The position numbers and the translations under genes were made by a program. Shown one piece after another: positions 20,537 through 30,990 of a stretch of 64,000 bases of DNA (position 1 is the first letter of the stretch; the number at the start of each line of letters is the position of its first letter). The notes beneath the pieces were generated by a model that saw nothing but the letters and a program-made list of their open reading frames with translations, made no database searches and was not told where the DNA came from. Source of the DNA: Breviolum minutum Mf 1.05b.01 (taxonomy: Eukaryota; Sar; Dinophyceae; Suessiales; Symbiodiniaceae); NCBI GenBank assembly GCA_000507305.1, contig DF240812.1:1-64000 (forward strand), in the 5' to 3' direction.

Positions 20537-20634
20537 ATGACACGAGAATCACTCAAGACTGCTAGGCCAGAGGCATCTTCCTCAGCAAGAACAAGGTGTC
20601 AGGGAGTTGTGTTGGTATCGGTGAAATCCCTCGA
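20537..20634 (+). CDS. Possible exon
   Basis: TRESLKTARPEASSSARTRC then QGVVLVSVKSLE to a GT at 20635. Higher G+C than neighbours. Upstream boundary uncertain; the ATG at 20537 may be internal. Confidence 0.35.
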
Positions 20635-20685
20635 GGTCAAAAGGCCCTCATTTTTTTTTATGTGTGCGAAAGGGTCTAAACTCAA

Positions 20686-20806
20686 TATAATAATAGGGTA
20701 TAAACTCATCAACCTAATAGTAAGGGGTTTAAATACCCAATATTATAAGGATTCCCTATTTAAAGGTGGGATGACCATCCTTAATATAAGGAGTTTAGAC
20801 CCTGGC
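20686..20806. mobile_element. IE-P, single copy with short inverted ends
   Basis: Left agggtctaaactcaatata, right atataaggagtttagaccctg. Interior AT-rich with repeats of ggg(t/g)ttaaa. Confidence 0.65.
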
Positions 20807-20939
20807 ACAATGCCCTTAGCAAAAATAATGCAAGCTGTATATATAGCTCCCAGAAAACTAAGATGACTTTGGAAATCCATCTTCTGGAATAGGACATGCA
20901 TCTATTTCTCAAGTTGTAAGTTTCGATTCTCATGTTAGT

Positions 20940-21050
20940 GTGGAGGCTTCACGTCGACTAAGCACTAACTCATTATGGGGCAGAATGCGTAGGATGAGGC
21001 CCATACCGTACATAGGTGTGGTACATTTCACACCCCAATGGCAGTTTGTA
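20940..21050 (+). CDS. Possible exon
   Basis: Frame EASRRLSTNSLWGRMRRMRP then IPYIGVVHFTPQWQF, basic then aromatic. It runs into an IE-A copy. Splice borders not clear. Confidence 0.35.
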
Positions 21051-21151
21051 CAGGGAATTTATTCTGAAGTCCCATTCGACAAACTTTTCCTCTTGGTTCT
21101 TCCAACCATTGATCTTCAGGGGTAAACTCGCTGTTAGTTTCAGGGAGGGTA
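21050..21151. mobile_element. IE-A with decayed left end
   Basis: Right half cttccaaccattgatcttcag and ctgttagtttcagggagggta is intact. Confidence 0.6.
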
Positions 21152-21273
21152 CTTGGAGGATCGTCCCATCTAGTAAGTGATTAGGTACCATGGTTAGTAG
21201 GTCCTATAGGGATAGTCTAGTCAGTAATAAATGGGTTGTAACCCCCTTTCCCTGGGGGCCCGTTCTCCAAGTA
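21150..21273. mobile_element. IE-E directly joined to IE-A
   Basis: tacttggaggatcgtcccatc to cccgttctccaagta. The terminal 'ta' of IE-A is shared with this element. Confidence 0.8.
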
Positions 21274-21392
21274 CTTCTCATGTTTCATGAGTTTCATTTC
21301 GTGGCAATCTCTTCCATGAACTGCCTTAATCTACCTTGGATGAATCCAAACTGGGGTGATGGGTGTTTCTTGATACCACAAACCCTCCACAG

Positions 21393-21546
21393 AAACCGAA
21401 GAAATCCCTAACCCGAATCTGTGTACATTGTGCTCAACATGAGCTTTCGGTGGACTTGGATGCGGTCAGCCTTGGACATTCCCATCTCCGTGACTCGACC
21501 AATACCACAGCCAGTGGACAAGTCTACAATCGAGCTTGTCTTGCAG
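21393..21546 (+). CDS. Gene 21.4 kb, exon a
   Basis: After ctccacag (ending 21392) the frame reads KPKKSLTRICVHCAQHELSV, DLDAVSLGHSHLRDSTNTTA, SGQVYNRACLA, with one spare base before GTATTT at 21547. The pair CVHC with later His and Cys residues could bind zinc, but no named zinc finger fits. Exons b and c follow in agreeing phase, which makes this one of the best supported genes in the window. The 5' end of the gene is not identified; earlier candidates lie at 20537 and 20940. Confidence 0.65.
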
Positions 21547-21604
21547 GTATTTCTTCAACAGCTTGTTTTTTCATTTTGTTGTTAAGGCCATTCAAATTCG
21601 GAAG

Positions 21605-21689
21605 AACATTTTTGTGCTCTTCAGGAAAAGTTTGAGGCCAAAAACCTTCAGGAAAAGAAAGAGCGAGAGGCCAAACAGAAGAAGGCAAG
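21605..21689 (+). CDS. Gene 21.4 kb, exon b, coiled coil
   Basis: Intron a-b is only 58 bases (21547-21604, gtattt...cggaag). Joined across it the frame gives EHFCALQEKFEAKNLQEKKE then REAKQKKAR, a highly charged helix typical of a coiled coil or a basic extension. The exon leaves two bases (AG) before GTTTCA at 21690. An alternative acceptor 20 bases later would keep the helix but break the phase with exon a. Confidence 0.6.
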
Positions 21690-21788
21690 GTTTCATTTTC
21701 TGTCCAGGGCTGCATGTAAGAGCAATCCTCACAGTAACGAAGGTCACTTGTGTGCAAACAAACCACCACACCGGCACTCTTCAGTCAG

Positions 21789-21921
21789 GGGAGCCCCCTG
21801 TTGGGGCGCTTGGGAAGGTCTTGGGTTCGATGCATCTATCGAGCAATGGGTCACCTGCATGGGGAGCATGGGCCACTACGTGAACACCCACGCGGTGCTG
21901 AGGTTTACCGACCAAGCTTAG
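21789..21921 (+). CDS. Gene 21.4 kb, exon c, C-terminus
   Basis: Acceptor cagtcag ends at 21788. Completing the AGG codon from exon b, it reads GAPCWGAWEGLGFDASIEQW, VTCMGSMGHYVNTHAVLRFT and DQA, with TAG at 21919-21921. Third positions are strongly G+C in this frame, unlike the two competing + frames. Rich in Trp, Met, Gly and His. Function unknown. Confidence 0.6.
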
Positions 21922-22028
21922 ACATGTCAGGTCGAGCTCGCTCAGGTTTTTTGCTGGCAATGCCTTTGCAATCCACTTCATGTTTGTTTTATTTTTTGGG
22001 TGTCTGTATTTTGAGCAATGATGAAAAG

Positions 22029-22160
22029 GGCCCCTGGTTGTTTAGGTTCTTTTTGGGGGTGTGAAATACTACCCAGTTATGTGGGGATTATTTACATTAT
22101 TTCATCAACCATGAAATAGGGGTCTCTATTCAACAAGCAGTATTTCAATGGAAAGTAAGG
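22029..22160 (+). mobile_element. IE-G copy
   Basis: gcccctggttgtttagg...ctacccagttatgtgggg...accatgaaataggggtctc...caatggaaagtaagg. Confidence 0.8.
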
Positions 22161-22735
22161 CCGGTGATTTTTTTGTGGCGAAAATGTGTGTCTTGAAATT
22201 CGGGGTTGTTTTTTCCTTAGTAGAGCAAAGATTATCATTTCTTTTGAAAAAATCAACCATTTCCAGATGGAATGTGTTGGTCACTAACTCTATGGTAGGG
22301 GATGGTCATGAACCCCAAAGTCGTTGATTACATTTACCCACTGCAAGAATTCCTACCATAATCAAGCCACATTTGACCCCGGCACGTCCAAAGAAGTATG
22401 ATTCTGATTTATCATAAGTGAAGGAATATGATTACCTCCGAGAGAAAGATCACATATCCCACCTTGGAAAAAAGGACCATCAGCTTTAACAGCGCCTAAG
22501 AATTGGATTTATTACTTGCAAGGTCTATATGTCTAGTCAAGTCTTCCAAATACCTTAAGTGAGAATCGGTGCTTGGAACCCCCTTGAGGCAAGGCTTTTA
22601 GGGGTTCCAAACACCAAGGTTCTTGGATGATTTTGGAATGTGTAAGGTATACCTGGATCTTCCAGATACCTTTTTCGGTCAAAATAGATGGCTTGCCGAT
22701 ACCAAAAGGTGGGTGATCGTAAAGCGTCCAAAAAT

Positions 22736-22785
22736 AAACCAATATGTAGGGACTGTGCCATCTACTTTTCAACTACTGTAATATG
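22736..22785 (+). repeat. 50-bp repeat shared with 35837-35885
   Basis: ccaatatgtagggactg is identical in both; the whole block differs at about four positions. Confidence 0.8.
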
Positions 22786-22960
22786 TAAATATTCTGCCTT
22801 TTGGTAGTTGTTTTTTTTTTTCCGGTGAAAAGGCAGAAATTTTACACACTTGGAAAATCCAGGTATACTTGATTGTTTGCTAGGCATTCTTCTAGTGAGA
22901 CTTTTCAGTATAGGAAGATTACCATGACACTCAACCATCCGGGAGATGCTCACAAAACAG

Positions 22961-23095
22961 ACATATATGTTGGGTGTGGCCCCCTCACAGTAACAGTGAC
23001 CACCAGGATTGTTACATTTTTAGTAGGGGATCCCTATAAACTTTAAGCCTTCATTTACCACTGTTACTGTGAGGGGGCCACATCCAACATATATG
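22961..23095. mobile_element. IE-N, long near-perfect inverted repeat
   Basis: About 38-bp arms: catatatgttgggtgtggcc at left and gccacatccaacatatatgg at right, each carrying cctcacagtaacagtg or its inverse. The spacer is about 60 bp. Confidence 0.9.
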
Positions 23096-23598
23096 GCTGA
23101 AGATTCAATCATTGTTAGTCATTACTCATTAAGTTGAAGTCACAAAGTAGACGTAGAAGATAAGATTTGAGTCAATTGATTCTTTCGGCCTCAAGGTTTT
23201 TATTTTAGGAACTTAAATCAGAGAGGCAATATGATGTTTTTTTGTAGATATTCATAGTTATTTGTTGAAATTTTGTCAGCGTAGACAAGATTGTTTTTTT
23301 TATGTCACCAAAGCTGCTTGTGCCCTTCAGGGTGGTTATTTTTGACATAATTCATCCTAAGCATTAAGGATTCAATTTGATACTGTACATGCTTTTGGTA
23401 GAGTGTTCAATTTTTTCTGGTACAAGAAAAAGGAACAAATCCATTCATATGTTTTCAATTTATGATATGAAAATATGACAATTTGTTATCATATATATAT
23501 ATATATATGCACAAGTACATATCTACGCATGTAATATCTCTAACTATAAATCTGTCTATATATCCCTATGCTTCTATGACTGACATCCACCTCCCAAG
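23096..23598. other. No gene supported; TA run
   Basis: AT-rich; (TA)n at about 23491-23508. Confidence 0.5.
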
Positions 23599-23673
23599 TG
23601 CCAGGAGTTGGCCGCCTGGATCAATGATGAGAATCACATGTGCCCTTCCGCGATCGGGTTTCCGGTGGTGGAG
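23599..23673 (+). CDS. Internal exon preceding an introner
   Basis: Exactly 25 codons between cccaag and a GTTTAG donor: CQELAAWINDENHMCPSAIG then FPVVE. An IE-A (gated by tacaccctgg) begins ten bases after the donor. Two Cys residues frame an acidic helix-like stretch. Family unknown. Confidence 0.5.
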
Positions 23674-23682
23674 GTTTAGGTT

Positions 23683-23796
23683 TACACCCTGGAAGATTAA
23701 CGGCAGGAACCTAAAAAATGGAGGTTTGGTTCAGATGGTTTTCCTTTTCTAAATGGGTGTATTTTTTGCTTCCAGCCGTTAATCTTCCAGGGTGTA
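23683..23796. mobile_element. IE-A subfamily (TACACCCTGGAAGATTAA type)
   Basis: tacaccctggaagattaacgg to ccgttaatcttccagggtgta, a perfect 20-bp inverted repeat. Confidence 0.95.
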
Positions 23797-24000
23797 TTTT
23801 TTTATCACCAAGTGACGAAAAGACTTTGATAATGATGATTTTCTACTTTGAAACATGAGGATTTTTCTTGTCAACTTTGATTCTTTTTTTTTGTGTGTGA
23901 TTCCTTCATTTTTTTGTCCATGCTCAACCAGGCACATAAAGATACTGCTAGTACGAACGATCCAAGTTGACAAACAATGTTGTTTTTCCTATACGTACAA

Positions 24001-24083
24001 GGTGGGCCCCGTCACCAGTTGTAACTGGAGTTATGGGGAAAACTAGGGGTTGTAACCCTACTTAAAACAAGTACACCTTGTAG
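24001..24083 (+). mobile_element. IE-D, short copy
   Basis: acaag|gtgggccccgtcacc to gtacaccttgtag; GT and AG ends preserved, only about 83 bp. Confidence 0.8.
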
Positions 24084-24138
24084 ATTCAGTTCATGGATGT
24101 GTTTCTTCATGAAACTGTTTCAAAATGGCAATGTTGAT

Positions 24139-24240
24139 CTAGGTGGTGGTTTCAAATATTGTTTATTTTCACCCCCATTTGGGGAAGAATTCCAATTTGA
24201 CGATCATATTTTTCAGATGGGTTGGTTCAACCACCAACCA
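24139..24240 (+). mobile_element. IE-C, copy 7
   Basis: ctaggtggtggtttcaaat to gttggttcaaccaccaacc. Confidence 0.9.
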
Positions 24241-24341
24241 GTGATGTTTTTTCAAATGGCCCAATCCAAACATGAAGTGATCATAACTAAATAGTTCGTA
24301 AGTTTACTTAAAAAACCACCTTTTTTTAGTGGACAAAAAAT

Positions 24342-24496
24342 CCACCGGGCCCTGGATCCAGTCATAAATGGGGTGAAATAACTTCTCTTTTTTTCGGCCG
24401 AAAATAAATAATTTGCCTGTTTTTTTTATAACCCCACTTATAGGAGTTATGACTCACTCCATTTAGAACTGGATCCCGGTGCCCACGGTGTTGTAG
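24342..24496. mobile_element. IE-D copy
   Basis: gggccctggatccagtcataa at left, aactggatcccggtgcccac then ttgtag at right. An exon starts ten bases later. Confidence 0.7.
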
Positions 24497-24506
24497 ACCA
24501 TTTCAG

Positions 24507-24597
24507 TACCTGCCAGGACATCCCTTTCGCACCAGCAACCTTTTGAATCCCACTAAGGCGTTTGATCTTGCGACGGAGTGGCACCATCGATGTCAAG
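24507..24597 (+). CDS. Internal exon
   Basis: Acceptor tttcag ends at 24506, donor caag|GTCTGG. Open frame YLPGHPFRTSNLLNPTKAFD then LATEWHHRCQ. The sequence is convincing for a globular protein. It lies between an IE-D copy and another IE-D-like element, so both flanking introns would contain introners. No family recognised. Confidence 0.55.
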
Positions 24598-24675
24598 GTC
24601 TGGTGTGGTGTGCTGTTGTTTTACCACCCAGGTGGGTTGAACCAAAACTGGAAGATGTCCAACGTGTCGGTGGGC

Positions 24676-24822
24676 GTTTCGGATCCAGTTTATACATGGA
24701 GTGACATGGGGCCCCTATAGATGGCCTTATAAATTGGTAACTGGGGTTGTTTTTCACCCTGAAATATGCGAAGTTATGGGCCCCTACTTTCATCACTGGA
24801 TCCGGGGGGGCCCGCCTTTGAA
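24676..24822. mobile_element. IE-D-like element
   Basis: ggatccagtttatacatgga...tatagatggccttataaattg...catcactggatccggggg. Confidence 0.55.
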
Positions 24823-25210
24823 GGAAGATTTTCAGCCATTTTTGAGGAGCATAAACTCTGGAAAATCAACGGATGAAATTTGAGAATCTCGTGGTTTGAA
24901 AAGGACAGCCATCTTTCAATCCTTGATTTGTGGGTTCCATGTCAAAGTTTTAGGGTGTATTTGTATATATTTGTCAGATGGGTTGAAAACACCAACTTTG
25001 TATTATATAGGATGTATATATAGTTCTTCTTTTAGTGGAAAGTTGTACTACGTTCCTGTCACTTGTTTTTTTTCTGTATCAGCATCCATCCTATGGATAG
25101 GATTGGGTTCTGTCCTGTGTACACTGGAGATTATTATGGCGAAACCACAACCAATAAGGGGGACCTCTATTTTGACTAACTTATAACTTACAGTATACCG
25201 TATTTATACC

Positions 25211-25293
25211 GTCACTTGAAAGTGGACGGTTGGAATACTAATTTCCTTTTGGGATGGCCTATTTTCAGGGGCTACGTTAGTTTTAGGGAGTGT
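25211..25293. mobile_element. IE-A, right part
   Basis: gtggacggttggaatac and attttcaggggctacgttag, ending ttttagggagtgtaa. Confidence 0.6.
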
Positions 25294-25562
25294 AATAAAT
25301 GCCTTTTTATCTTCTCAGAATCTTGAGAAAAGCCAATTTGTTCAAACAGTATCTTCTTAACTTGACAACATCTTCAACTTCAACTTCATCATTTCAAAGA
25401 GATTTTTATATCGATGTATATATGTACATTAATATAAATATACATTTTTTTTTGGTTGCCACTTTAAGTGGTAATAGTATTTGTTGATAGTTTTAGGTTT
25501 GCCAAAACCCTGCAACAGTGGGTAAATACTCATTTTTTTGAATCCCAGGGAAGAGGCGTGAA

Positions 25563-25870
25563 TTGACGCGAGAGGCACTTGTATTCAGCCATTGTAGTAT
25601 GGGATCGTCAGAAACGAGTTGCGGCGTTCTGGTGAGGATGCATGTGCCGTTTGTGGGATCTGGTAGACGGAGGAGCTTGACATTTGTGGCCATGGGATGG
25701 GCTACGTGGGCAAAGGTTTGGCTCAATTGGAGAGCGTTTCGCAACGTTGGGGAGCTGCGGTGGCTTGAGGCACAACAAGCGCGCCTCCCGCCCCCAACGC
25801 ACCGACCCCCCCCACCAACATTCCCACCCCCACGTCGACGTGGGTGATGATTCCATATCCGCTTTGCCCT
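25563..25870 (+). CDS. GC-rich coding patch, frame undecided
   Basis: The block is open in several frames on both strands. One + frame has GEDACAVCGIW, a stop, then TEELDICGHGMGYVGKGLAQ and LESVSQRWGAAVA, whose CxxC...C.H pattern recalls a PHD-type zinc finger that has been broken. Other + frames give proline-rich strings at 25780-25850. I read it as a degraded exon cluster. A complementary frame on - is proline/arginine-rich and less likely. Confidence 0.3.
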
Positions 25871-26139
25871 CATCAGCACAAGAGTGGGGAATTCCAAAGT
25901 TCCAATGCGTCTCTTTTCGGAAGTGGTGCCAGAGTGGGAACATAGTTCTTATCGTGGTGAAGCAATGGCTGTATGTTCAGCTTTGCAACATAAATGGATG
26001 TGTGACATCTTCATGGATTGTCAGGCTGTGATTGATACTTAGGGCTAGGCCACCGAGGTTGATTAACTTGCATAAGATCAAAGCACATATTGACCCCACC
26101 ACTGTGGTGGATCCGGTGGATAAGTGGTAGCATTTGGGA

Positions 26140-26780
26140 AACGAAGAGGCAGTTGCAAGTTGCAAAGCAAGTTGTCTTACAGCATCCTCTTTACCCCAAA
26201 TTGAAGAAACAGAAATTGAGGCACAAGTCAATTTGAAGAAGCAGTTGTTTGCCTTTCATGATTACATTTGTGATGCTGTTGATGAAACTTTTCGTGTTTT
26301 ACAGGCGTCAAAACCCAAAAGTGATCGTAACCCCAATGAAGTCTCGTTTAAATCCTGATTTCACCATATGGGTTGGACCAGCTGTAGGAATGAGGGGTCA
26401 CTTGCCTTGTATTGAGGAACTGCCAGTTCAGTGTCCTATGGGGGAGACTTTTTTTTCCAGGGTTCGTACTTGGTTTCATAATTTGCAATGGCCCCCAACA
26501 GAAGAATGGGGACCCCAACAACAGGGGATGTCGTTAATGGAACTATGCAGATTTCGTTGCATTTACCGATACTGAAGCTCCCTTTGATATTGGTCCCAAG
26601 CGTAAGTCTGCCCAGTATGTGTTACTTGATGAACAACCCATTTACCGGGGGGATGGGGTTCCTCTTGCAGTCATGATGGAAACATGGGGAAAATTCTGGA
26701 CTAAGAATGGTGTCATGGAACCTAACTATTTTGCGTTTCGTTTCGGTGATGGAAAACACCCCTTGCTCATCATTTGACTT
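26140..26780 (+). pseudogene. Decayed retroelement-like coding region
   Basis: About 640 bases read as protein only if the frame changes twice: KKQLFAFHDYICDAVDETFR and VLQASKPKSDRNP, then DFTIWVGPAVGMRGHLPCIE, ELPVQCPMGETFFSRVRTWF, then FVAFTDTEAPFDIGPKRKSA and MMETWGKFWTKNGVMEPNYF. Length without introns, frameshifts and the W-rich, 'GMSLMEL' region resemble polyprotein relics of LINE-like elements common in dinoflagellates, though no catalytic motif is visible. No attempt is made to join it. Confidence 0.45.
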
Positions 26781-26808
26781 TCGGTGAGCCAGGATCCTTA
26801 CCCATCGA

Positions 26809-26894
26809 ATCCATGTATGGCAACCTACATTTACCATAAAAATCAACAATTCATGTAGGTAAATATTATACCATTCCCATGGATTCTATGGGTT
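26809..26894. mobile_element. IE-H copy
   Basis: cctacatttaccataaaaatc and tcatgtaggtaaatattatacc, followed by catggattctatggg. Confidence 0.7.
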
Positions 26895-26969
26895 TAAGTT
26901 ATTCCATTTATAAGAACTAACTCATACTAACTCCATTTCTAACGATCAGCTCAGGGACCCAGCTTCCAG

Positions 26970-27042
26970 GGTGTTTGGGCCCTAAATCCTCGTCCGAATC
27001 TCCTGGGAGGCTTCCATAGAGGTCCTCTACCGAGCAGAGGAG
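26970..27042 (+). CDS. Internal exon
   Basis: Acceptor cttccag ends at 26969 and the donor gag|GTGAGC is strong. Only one frame lacks stops: GVWALNPRPNLLGGFHRGPL then PSRG. Continuing past the donor in another frame gives IEVLYRAEEVSTCQRCKHEP, also protein-like, so the exon might be longer. Family unknown. Confidence 0.45.
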
Positions 27043-27124
27043 GTGAGCACCTGCCAGCGGTGCAAACACGAACCTTTGAGACCTCCAAACAACAAAGTTT
27101 CACCCCAAAATAGGTGAACGTCCT

Positions 27125-27283
27125 GAAAAGTTTGGGTGTTTGTTTTGTTGTTTAGGGTATATAGGGGATGAAATACTCCTCCGTTATATGGGGAGTATTT
27201 CATAAACCGTGAAATAAGGATCCCGTCATTAAACAACCAGTCTGACTCATGGAAAGTAAGCCTGTTTTTTTTCTGGCTCAGGT
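27125..27283 (+). mobile_element. IE-G copy
   Basis: gttgtttagggtatatagggg...accgtgaaataaggatcccg...catggaaagtaagcc...tggctca. Confidence 0.75.
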
Positions 27284-27498
27284 GAGAATCAAACAAACAG
27301 CGAACGTCACATGTATTTGTTAAAGACTGTGGCTGGAAACACTGAGATAACGTCAAAAACCCAGTTAAAGTTCATCATTGTTATGGTAATTGTAGCTGGA
27401 ATCTTTCCTACTCCTTTTTGGGGAAGACTTTTAAGGTTTTCCCCGTGAATTTTCAAGACAGTTGATCAAAGAGTAGATCAAGCCAAATTCTGACTTCA

Positions 27499-27605
27499 CA
27501 CACCCGAAAACTAACATGACTAGCTGGAAGATAATCTAGTTTTTAATAGGAACTACATCTTCAAATGGTTGGTTTTCCATTGTCATTTTAGTTTTCTGGA
27601 GGGTA
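27499..27605. mobile_element. IE-A subfamily (CCCGAAAACTAACATG type)
   Basis: cacccgaaaactaacatgac to attttagttttctggagggta. Confidence 0.75.
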
Positions 27606-27730
27606 CAGTAAGTGGACCTGCTATTTCATCCTCATCTTAATTGCTTCAAGTATGAAAATCCATTCACACAAATTATCAAACTAATGAGATTGGTAAAACA
27701 TGTCGTCATCCATTTGGGCAGTTAAAAGTT

Positions 27731-27881
27731 TGAGCCCCTGGTTGTTTGGGTCTTTTTTGGGGATGAAATATGCTACCCATGTTATGTGGGATTTTTTTCA
27801 TAAACTATCAAATAAGAATCCCTATTAACCAACCACTACAATGGAAAGTAGGAGTTGTTTTTTGTTTTTTTGCGTGGCTCA
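27731..27881 (+). mobile_element. IE-G copy
   Basis: tgagcccctggttgtttggg to gcgtggctca; interior ctacccatgttatgtgg and caatggaaagtagg. Confidence 0.8.
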
Positions 27882-28005
27882 TTTGGGTATCATATTTTGG
27901 TTTCGGGTGAATGGCATTCTTGGAAATCAACATTTTCACCTGGGTTTTTGGTTGAAGAATATGTCACTTTGGCAAAAGATGCAATATATTTCAGCCTAAA
28001 ATCAG
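27882..28005 (+). CDS. Candidate exon between two introners
   Basis: The 124 bases between IE-G and IE-B are open in two frames: HILVSGEWHSWKSTFSPGFL with VEEYVTLAKDAIYFSLKS, and RVNGILGNQHFHLGFWLKNM. The position, exactly bounded by elements, is the main argument. Splice borders are not clean. Confidence 0.3.
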
Positions 28006-28008
28006 TGA

Positions 28009-28113
28009 TACTGTTGATGGAAGAAATCCTGCACCAGCTGATATGGTAAATGTTGTATCATTTACAGATTTTTATACATCCCAAGTAGTGCAGGATATCT
28101 TCCATCAACAGTA
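28009..28113 (+). mobile_element. IE-B, copy 2
   Basis: tactgttgatggaagaaatcc to gatatcttccatcaacagta. Confidence 0.95.
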
Positions 28114-28305
28114 GATCGGTTATAATCACAGAACATTCACTTCCAAAGTGGACTTCCAACCCCACAAACCAACCTCCATCAACCCTTTTGGTGTAAGCAA
28201 TTTTTAGAACACATCCTCAAACCAATCACCACTATACAAACCAATCACCCCCAACTGAACTGTGTTTTTTTTAATCTAGACTCCCAAAATTGACTTTGAA
28301 GATTT

Positions 28306-28421
28306 TACCCCTCCCTGAAACTAACAGCAAGTTTGCACCTGATAATGGATGCTTGGAAGACGATCCTCTCCTGTTGGGATGGTTTCCTAGTAGGTGCGAG
28401 CTGTTAGTTTCAGGGAAGGTA
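28306..28421. mobile_element. IE-A, complete copy
   Basis: tacccctccctgaaactaac to gttagtttcagggaaggta. Confidence 0.9.
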
Positions 28422-28646
28422 GCATTTGGTATGTAAATTACTAGTCCAGATGCTTTCAAAACCTGTTTCTTAGGTCGGAACCCTTTGCTTCGAATCACCG
28501 AAAGAAACCTTCATTTCCAACCCTTTGTTTTGATTCGCTGTGATTTTTTCCATCCGGATTCCCAAATCATCCTGCTGGATTTTTTACTTTTCTACCATGG
28601 TAAAATCACCATTAAACCACGATTTGGGGAAGATTTCCAACCAAAG

Positions 28647-28777
28647 CAAATCTACGGATAACGCTGATCCGAAAGCATCTCTCCCTTAGCCAGTTGCTGG
28701 TACAGTCTTTGGCGAAACATGGGCACCACTTTGCGCACAGTGATCGTGTTTTGGCTGTCAAACATATCCAGGGTTGA
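28647..28777 (+). CDS. C-terminal exon
   Basis: After ccaaag (ending 28646) the frame reads NLRITLIRKHLSLSQLLVQS then LAKHGHHFAHSDRVLAVKHI and ends QG-TGA at 28775-28777; a good donor (gaag|GTGAATAAG) lies just past the stop, so another reading may use it. Leucine- and histidine-rich. The opposite strand is also open. Confidence 0.4.
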
Positions 28778-29016
28778 AGGTGAATAAGTTTTTCTTGGTG
28801 AAACGTGGTGAAGGTGATGCCGACCGTAAACCTGGTATAAAAACTAAGAATCAGCTGGGACCCTCCCAAAAAAGAGGGATTTGAGTCTGTTTTTGTTCGC
28901 AGAGTTCTTTTAGATCTCCAGTTTGCACCAGTTTTGAGATCTCATGCGTAGGGCAATAAAAACAACGCGCGCTACTTGTAATCGGAATTTCGGAATGGAC
29001 GACGGAGACCACTTTC

Positions 29017-29149
29017 AAGGTGGCCCCGGAAACAGTTATAAATAACTGCTCTAAATGGCGGAAAATAAATGGGTTTGCCTGGGGTTATTTCACCCCTACT
29101 TATAGGAGTTATAACTCCATTTATACCTGGCAGGGTACCATCTTGTGCT
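29017..29149. mobile_element. IE-D copy
   Basis: caaggtggccccggaaacag to ttatacctggcagggtaccatc. Confidence 0.65.
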
Positions 29150-29564
29150 TGTTGTAAGAAGAAACTGTAATGCGAGAATGAGAACGATAGCAATACAATG
29201 TTCCTCGGGTAATACTCTTCATGATAGCAATAAAATTACAACATTGATATTTATTTTAAAAACAAGGAGCGTTGTTGCGTCAACATGATACGACGTAGTT
29301 TATGCTATCAGAGATTTCCTCGAAATGAATTGAAATGATAAACGCATTTATATGATCAGCGTTCAAATGATGACAACTTTCATTGCACAAATTGAGAAAA
29401 CCATTCCTATATGTAAACACAATGTCACAATGTTGTTTTATCCCCAATAGTCCAAGAATACCACAATGCTCGTAACACTGTCATCCTGTTTTTTTGCCAA
29501 TGATTCATGTCCCAGCATATCCCAGGACACTATTCAACAACAATATTCAATCATTTTCATGGTC

Positions 29565-29565
29565 G

Positions 29566-29598
<33 letters not shown>

Positions 29599-29601
29599 CC
29601 A
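29565..29601. repeat. ATC microsatellite
   Basis: About eleven atc triplets. One + frame would code for a histidine run, but there is no other sign of coding. Confidence 0.9.
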
Positions 29602-29741
29602 CACACCTCGCAAAAGTTTTGCAGCGCCCCCTTCAGCCGTCCTTCCCAAAAAACTTCCTATCCTCCCAGCACTACCTCTCTCCTTCGCAAATGTTCAGCG
29701 AATCAAAAACAAACACGCCAACAAAACAAACAAAAAAAAAC

Positions 29742-29850
29742 ACTGCCCCTACCAGTTAATGGGGTGAAATAACTCCTCTAAATGGGTAACTGGAGGCTAT
29801 TTCACCCGTACTTATAGGAGTCCCGAGTTCTAACTCCATTTATAACTCCC
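29742..29850. mobile_element. IE-D copy, decayed ends
   Basis: cccctaccagttaatgggg...ggctatttcacccgtacttat...aactccatttataactccc. Confidence 0.6.
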
Positions 29851-30138
29851 CCCCCAAAAAAAATACATTCCGGGACAACTCAAAACTCACCACAATATAT
29901 AATTTTTTTTCAGGGATCATTAAATGGCACCCATTTTGGGGGGATCAAACAAGCAGCAGATGGATGGACATTTTGAGGGATTTCTCCTATAATAGTGCAT
30001 TGTTTGAGGTGGTAATGACTGACCCCTGTTTTTGTTAACCTTTCAAACCATGTTTTTTTTTGTGGAAAATGGCAAAAAACAAGACCAAAGAAAACCTTCA
30101 AAGAAGACTCCCAAAGGTGGTGGTTTCAACCATCAGCT

Positions 30139-30256
30139 AGGTTAGGATCAGTGGGTTATAACCCCAATATACTAACCATTTACAAGTAGGTGAAATAATC
30201 CATTGATCTAATCACCATTGATCGGAATCCACTTCCGTCCCGGCAGGACATCCAAG
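30139..30256. mobile_element. IE-F, copy 2
   Basis: Left end decayed; right cttccgtcccggcaggacatc with ggttataaccccaatatac inside. Confidence 0.65.
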
Positions 30257-30370
30257 CCGCTAAGGTTTGGGTTTCTTGACCACCTGTCCTAGTGATCTTG
30301 GAGCAGCGCTTCGTATCTTGGTGTTTTGTTGGTGTTTTTTGGAGATGCAAGGGGAGAGGAAAATCATCTA

Positions 30371-30537
30371 CAAGGTGGGCCCCTTATAACTGGCCTTATA
30401 AATGGGTCTAAATAGCCAGATAAATGGGTAACTGGGGTATAAATGGGTCTAAATGGGTTAGAAAGGAATTAAAATCCTTAGAAATGGCCTTATAAATGGG
30501 TTATAACCCTACTTCTAACTGTTGGCCCACCCTGTAG
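30371..30537 (+). mobile_element. IE-D, long copy with internal duplications
   Basis: caag|gtgggccccttataac to ggcccaccctgtag. 'aaatgggt' occurs repeatedly within. Confidence 0.8.
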
Positions 30538-30553
30538 GAATGGGGAAATATGT

Positions 30554-30658
30554 TACTCCCTAAAACTAACTAACAGCGAGTTCGCCCCTGAAATTTTTGC
30601 CCCAAAAGGAAATGAATCATTTTCCACCAATTTTCAGGGGTTAGTTTCAGGGAGGGTA
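30554..30658. mobile_element. IE-A, complete copy
   Basis: tactccctaaaactaactaac to ggttagtttcagggagggta. Confidence 0.85.
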
Positions 30659-30990
30659 GTTGCCAGGAGTGTAAATTTGTTGCTTTATCCATTTGAATAA
30701 AGGATATAAAGGATTTCGAAGTAATTGTAGACATTGAAGATGAGTTTAAAACATGGAAAGGGGGAATGCGCCCGGGGCCTATGATAACTCAAAGTCCCAG
30801 TAGTGGAAATATAGGAAAGCATAGGCCAGGCTTAATTCAAATTGGTCTCAATGATTCTTGTACTTGTTCATTTTGTTTAAAAGTCGACTGAAGCTGCTCC
30901 AAATCCTTTCATGAACTACTGCAAGTATTGAAGCAACTCAAATTTTGCGATCCATTTCCCATCATCAAACAAGTGATGTTCAAATAGTTG

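Noticed and set aside
29507..29767. Histidine-rich protein encoded by the ATC run
   Set aside because: All frames across the microsatellite are open by composition alone; the flanks are not coding-like.
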